In this document: positions 59,741-64,000 of the stretch, one piece after another
How positions within the stretch are numbered: the first letter of the stretch is position 1
How the letters are laid out: every line of letters begins with the position of its first letter
Source: Diplonema papillatum
Taxonomy: Eukaryota; Euglenozoa; Diplonemea; Diplonemida; Diplonemidae
Reading direction: 5' to 3'
DNA length: 64,000 bases
Assembly: GCA_030068145.1 (NCBI GenBank)
Contig: JAPJBO010000205.1
Location: 225,014-289,013, forward strand
Position numbers and translations under genes: made by a program
The notes under the pieces: generated by a model
The model's database searches: none
What the model was told of the DNA's origin: nothing
What the model saw: only the letters and a program-made list of their open reading frames with translations

Positions 59741-60539
59741 ACTAGTCATACTTTGCATCCTGGCAGAGTCTGGCTGAGTCTCGCCAGAGTCCAGCTTGAG
59801 TCTGGGCGACTCAGACTCAGGCTGGACTCAGGCAAACTCAGACTGGGCAGTATTTAGTAGTGTTCGGGTCACTTCAGTGGGGCAGTGAGGGCCAAGAATC
59901 ACAATCTCAATTGCAATCACAAGGCTTAAAACCCAGCCACCTGGAAGAGACTAGTGATCTGGTGCATTGGGCACGACCTCAAGAACCACGTCACAAGCTG
60001 TTGAGCACGACACACACAGCACTTGTAAAGCTTACAGCGTTAGGTTTAGGTAATTACCTACTCAACGCGATTTTTGCGGTTCAGCGTTAAGTATAGGTAA
60101 TTGCCTGTAGGTGGGCACTGGACCAGCTTTAGGGTCCCAATATCAGGTGTTCAAATTTCGTTTGCAACACTCAGAATGTCTGGTTAGGAGAACTTTTGAT
60201 TTCAGTGTGTGGGGTCTCAATTTGTTGTCTGATATCTTGCTGCCAAAACCTCAGTGATCAACCACTGAAGTGACCAGGTGCAGTAGTTCAGTACCAGTAC
60301 AGTAGTTCAACAGTGCAGCCCGCCCAGCCTGAGTTTGCCTGAGTCCAGACTGAGTCTGGCTGAGTCTGGCTGAGTCGCACTGACTCAGGCTGAACTCATG
60401 CTCGACTCAGGCTCGACTCAGTCTGAGTATTTCCAGCAGAATAACACGAAAAGCCTCTAGGCAAAAACCCGTTTTCACATTTCTTCCCGGGGGGGAGTAT
60501 TTCTCGCCAGACTCAGCCAGGATGCAAAGCATGCCTAGT
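59741..60539. mobile_element. second foldback-like element with GAGTC-rich arms
   Basis: 799 bp. Ends ACTAGTCATACTTTGCATCC and the reverse complement of the right end (ACTAGGCATGCTTTGCATCC) differ at two sites. The arms (59741-59882 and 60262-60539) carry many GAGTCTGGCT/GACTCAGGCT-type units and share CTGAGTTTGCCTGAGTCCAG and GGTCACTTCAGTGG in inverted order. The ~380 bp centre has no coding frame. Non-autonomous. Confidence 0.75.
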
Positions 60540-60775
60540 ACTCGTGTTTATTCAAAAACGAACTTCCACTCTAAAAGCTGTGACCAAATGTACTCTTGCC
60601 CGAGGACTCCCTCTCGCAAAACTCGGCTTCGTCCATCAAGTATACCGGCCCACGTCCAGGATTTGGTCCAAGGAACCCTCTAGTTTTCCTTTCGCATAGA
60701 CACAAAGATAGCTCAAAGCATCTGCAGAATAACACGAAAAGCCTCTAGGCAAACCCCCGTTTTCACATTTCTTCT
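60436..60775 (+). repeat. 51 bp sequence present inside and outside the foldback element
   Basis: GCAGAATAACACGAAAAGCC, TCTAGGCAAA and CGTTTTCACATTTCTTC occur at 60436-60486, inside the right arm, and again at 60724-60775 in the flank, with only two or three differences. Confidence 0.8.
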
Positions 60776-60999
60776 TTCTACTGCTCCCGCGGTGTACGGT
60801 TTCTCTTTGCCCGCATCATCACAGATCGGAAAAAGAGGAAGGGCTCATTTATTTTATACCCTTGTCGCCCCTGGCGACACAGCACCACACGCACCAGGAA
60901 AAAGCTTAAAAGGAGGAGGGAAAAGGGGGAAAAGCAGAAGAATACGGAAAACGGTTAGGGGAAACGCAAGAAGTTGGGATTTGTCAATAACGAATTCAC

Positions 61000-61480
61000 C
61001 TAACCTGGCGAGAACTTGGTGTCGGTCACAAATTGTTTCGAACCTGACTTGCCAAAGCGACCAAGTAAAGTGTACACGAAAGAAGCCCCCCAAACCCATC
61101 CACCCAGTACGTATTAGCTTTAAAAGAACTCATTCGATGAAGGTCACCCGGAGACTCTAAAATTCCGGATTCTCAAGCGAACTATAACTCTAAATAAATT
61201 AAGAAATGTGCTGTAGCCCACACGAAAACGGTTACAGGGGAAACGCAAGAAGAATGACTTGGATTTGCCAATACATAATTCACCTAACCTGGCCAGAACT
61301 TGGTGTCGGTCACAAATTGTTTCGAACCTGACGTGCCAAAGCGACCAAGTAAAGTGTCCACGAAAGAAGCCATGCATGCCCCCCCAAACCCACCCAGTAC
61401 GTATTAGCTTTAAAAGAACCCATTACCCGGAGACTCTAAAACCCCGGATTCTCAAGCGAACTATAACTCTAAATAAATGG
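61000..61480 (+). repeat. R7 long form, two tandem copies
   Basis: About 61000-61195 and 61275-61480. Both contain CACAAATTGTTTCGAACCTG, GCGACCAAGTAAAGTGT, CACGAAAGAAGCC, CCAGTACGTATTAGC and TAACTCTAAATAAAT. An R1 scrap (TGTGCTGTAGCCCACACGAA) follows each copy, so the unit is R7 plus part of R1. Confidence 0.8.
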
Positions 61481-61964
61481 GCTGTAGCCCACACGAAACA
61501 CAGTACATGTGGGTCAGCGGCGGTCGTAAAGCGTTCAACAGAAAGGACCCAAAACAGCCCCCTCGAGTGTCTTGGTTTTGCCCTTGCCCTACCTCGCGGA
61601 GGAAAAGGCCTCAACCCCGCCAGCTCTGCCTTCAGTGGTAGAGTCCTGACTGCTGCTTGCGCGGCGAACGCTCTCGCAGTGGTTCCCTTGCTCGGAGGGT
61701 CCCATCCGAAAAGAGGAGATAGATAAAACAGACACGGCCCCGTCGTCTGCGACAAATACACGAACAGAACCCCACACCACAGCCCCCCGCCCACCCCAAA
61801 AAAATAAAAACAAGAAAAAATAGAAACACAAACCGACGGTGACCCCCAAAACCTTTTTCAACCTTTCCAATACCCTTCAAGCTAAAACCATTCTACAACG
61901 ACCCCCCCCGCCCGCCACGTCATGCCAAACCTCGTTTCCAAGTGCAGCACACGTGGCAAGGGAC
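61481..61964. other. non-coding stretch with repeat pieces
   Basis: R1 scrap at 61481-61545. 61760-61912 repeats 11100-11245, ending in a C run. No gene supported. Confidence 0.45.
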
Positions 61965-62281
61965 TTTTATGTTACAGAAAGGAAATACTCGACGATGCTG
62001 CCCTACAAAGAACAGAAGGGATCCCAAGTGCTGTAACTACCGAACCACGTGTTGAACGGACGTGAGGTCATGCGGGTCTACCCCTACACGACAAATCACA
62101 CAAACACAACAGGTCAAAGTCCTGAGTAAGAAAACAACACACGGATGGTGTAAGCGAAGAACAAAAGGGGATGAAGTGGAGCAGGGGGAACAAATCAGAT
62201 GGTGTTTGTATTGTATTTGCCCCTTACCTCTATATTTCCTCCCTTCCATTCGGAGTCGAAGCAGCTACGTCGAGTATTTTT
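61965..62281 (+). repeat. R2 repeat with small insertion
   Basis: Starts near TTTATGTTACAGAAAGGAAA and ends CTACGTCGAGTATTTTTGG. A ~25 bp insertion GGGGATGAAGTGGAGCAGGG lies before AACAAATCAGATGGTGTTTG. Confidence 0.85.
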
Positions 62282-62397
62282 GGAACAGCATACCACGCCG
62301 TGGACATGTCAGTACAAAAATGAAAGTTGGCAGCGTTCGAACCTGCCATGTAAAGATACAAACAGATCCTTCGCAGACGAAGGTGTTGGTGCCCCCG

Positions 62398-62634
62398 GGA
62401 ATCATCCGAGCACCTGCTTTTTGTAGAAGTGAGTGTGAAATACTTGAGGAGGCTGCCGGCTGCAAATGGTCAAAGGAGGTAAATGTGCTGCAGCCCACAC
62501 GAAACACAGGTGAATCTGGCGTTCAATGGCGGGCGTAAGCGCTCAACAAAAAAGACCCACTTTGCAGTTGCATCGTTTCTCCCCCTCTAGCCTCCTTCGA
62601 AGTAAGCACAAGGCAGCCCCTCGAGTATTTCTGC
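62398..62634 (+). repeat. R1 repeat, complete copy
   Basis: GAGCACCTGCTTTTTGTAG, AAATACTTGAGGAGGCTGCC, GGTCAAAGGAGGTAAATGTG, CACGAAACACAGGTGAATCT, GCGGGCGTAAGCGCTCAAC, TCTCCCCCTCTAGCCTCC and CCCCTCGAGTATTT. Used here as the reference R1. Confidence 0.85.
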
Positions 62635-63149
62635 GGTATCTCCCCACGTGTTGATGTCGGCCTCCGCTCTACGGCGCTTTTGGGAGAAAAGCGACACTTG
62701 GGGGAAGGGGGGTGTCCTCCAGACCAGAAGGCGGGCACTTCCACGGGAGCCGACACTAACGAGGGGCAACGGGGTGTCGGGCGTACGTATGCTATTATAG
62801 TCTGTAGTCAGGGGATTAGCTTCTATAGCCACATTTGGACTGTCAGTCCAAATTTGGAAATGCCGGCGGGGAAAAAGAAGAAAACCAGTGGCACTACACC
62901 ATCACCCAGGCCCTCGGCAAAGATGGCCAATGTGCAATCCGAGGCACACAGGGCCCAGCATTGTCGTGACAATAAGTCGCGTCGCGTTGTGTTGAGCCCA
63001 TTCCTGAGTGAGGAGGACGCAAAAAGCAGGTAGCGGTCCAAATTTGGAAAATGTGCTGGAGACCAAGCTCATGCCCTGCTGTTGTGCTGGAAAAAAAGCA
63101 ATTTCGAAGACCGGGGCACATGATATCGTTGAGAGAAAGCTATGCGATG
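62635..63149. other. non-coding stretch with a shared repeat
   Basis: 62811-62872 matches 24395-24475 in reverse (ACATTTGGACTGTCAGTCCA region, itself a short palindrome). No gene. Confidence 0.45.
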
Positions 63150-63262
63150 GCTAGCCGTAGTTAAAGTGTATAAGACATACCGACTACCCTCATACCACCC
63201 GCCTCAGGAGACCCTAGAACACCGAACTTCTAAACCACAATAAACGCTAGAAAGCTCAACGA
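63150..63262 (+). repeat. R7 variant
   Basis: GGCTAGCCGTAGTTAAAGTG, GGAGACCCTAGAACACCGAA, CTTCTAAACCACAATAAACG. See 57343-57470. Confidence 0.65.
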
Positions 63263-64000
63263 AGACAGCTAAGAATTTGCTACTACAGTACACGTTCCCC
63301 CTCTACTTTGGAATTTCTCACCGTCATTGAGTTGGTGCGGCTCGTCCGTTTCTTCGTTCATGAGGCGCAAGACCCAACTGATAAATCGGCAGAAGAAGTT
63401 CTCAGAACGAACGTCTTTCCCCACCCATTTACCCAGCGCTGTGGTCCTGGGTTCAGTTTACGAAAGGAGTGGTTTCCAAGAGGGGTTTAACAAGAGAGAG
63501 TTACGAACATATTCTCGTTTCTCTGAGCCAGTTTCTTCTCCGCCAAAAAAAAAGAAAGGGGGGAATTTATCATTTCCACACCTATACATACGTGAGAGCG
63601 ACTACACAGCCCTCGTTTCTTTTTTTTTCTTTTTAGCCATATGCGGCCCATCCCGCTCACCATGCCATGCAATGTGCGAGGAAGCATCGCTGATAGGGAT
63701 GCCAACGTCATCCCATGATTCTCCTCGAGCAAAGTAGTGAGGAGACCGGAAGCTCGCCGGAGAGATGTCTCTGCACTGTGTGCTAACTCGTTCCCCCCCT
63801 TCGTCTCTCTCTGCGCTCTCTCTATCTTTTGCCCCCGTTGCAAGAGAACCTCCTGAGTGTGATACTATTCCGCAAACATCTTACAGCTGGCTCTTGTGTA
63901 GTTCGGACAACTCAGCTTGGGTGCCCTTTCACGCACGTACAACCTGTGTGATGCACAGCGTCGATGTGTCATGCAGCTCAAATTGTTTCCGACTTTCCTA
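63263..64000. other. non-coding stretch to the window end
   Basis: No gene supported. A small piece TTTTTAGCCATATG...CAATGTGCGAGG at 63633-63680 resembles 14645-14670. Confidence 0.35.

Noticed and set aside
60040-60060. telomere-like TTAGGTTTAGG
   Set aside because: Only two imperfect units, inside the centre of the foldback element.

Overview
This looks like a gene-poor, repeat-dense piece of a protist nuclear genome. Evidence: GC-rich coding exons interrupted by GT-AG introns, secretory and GPI-anchor signals, an ESCRT-III gene, simple-sequence runs, a tyrosine-recombinase (DIRS-type) retroelement and dozens of short dispersed repeats. Two LSU rRNA fragments are eukaryotic nuclear in type but divergent. 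A diplonemid-like or other fast-evolving protist is my guess, held weakly. No spliced leader, SSU rRNA or intact tRNA was recognised.

Six host loci are supported. (1) A two-exon CHMP2/Vps2-type ESCRT-III protein (2787-4477). (2) A CCCH zinc-finger protein (6301-7707) preceded by broken tandem copies of its own 5' part. (3) A large modular two-exon protein of unknown function (26662-30779) with two internal tandem-repeat blocks and duplicated 3' end. (4) A secreted, probably GPI-anchored CAP-domain protein (32166-32906). (5) A two-exon multi-pass membrane protein resembling the AIG1/FAR-17a or Rolling-stone group (37457-39154). (6) A giant CAP plus 40 EGF-like-repeat protein (46006-52482), whose membrane anchor probably lies in a separate exon at 57510-57773 beyond a 5 kb intron.

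Between genes the sequence is a mosaic of repeat families, labelled R1-R12 here. R1 and R2 share one architecture and carry splice-like signals. R3 is a ~240 bp short interspersed element, one copy sitting inside an R4 copy with a 9 bp target duplication. R5 carries a covarying hairpin. R6 to R12 are 80-250 bp dispersed repeats, mostly degraded. There are two foldback-like inverted-repeat elements (53085-55131 and 59741-60539), a palindromic satellite of about 1.8 kb (55060-56875), two MITE-like elements (12538-12664 and 36441-36589), an inverted-repeat element at 9468-10150 and a LINE fragment near 25.5 kb. A whole-looking DIRS/PAT-type retroelement occupies 40700-44718, and a solo terminal relic of the same family lies at 11890-12187.

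The two CAP-domain proteins, one GPI-type and one transmembrane, suggest a small cell-surface locus. The other host genes show no obvious functional link to it. The most striking single object is the CAP-EGF gene, because its repeats alternate strictly between two types and its last intron appears to hold the satellite.
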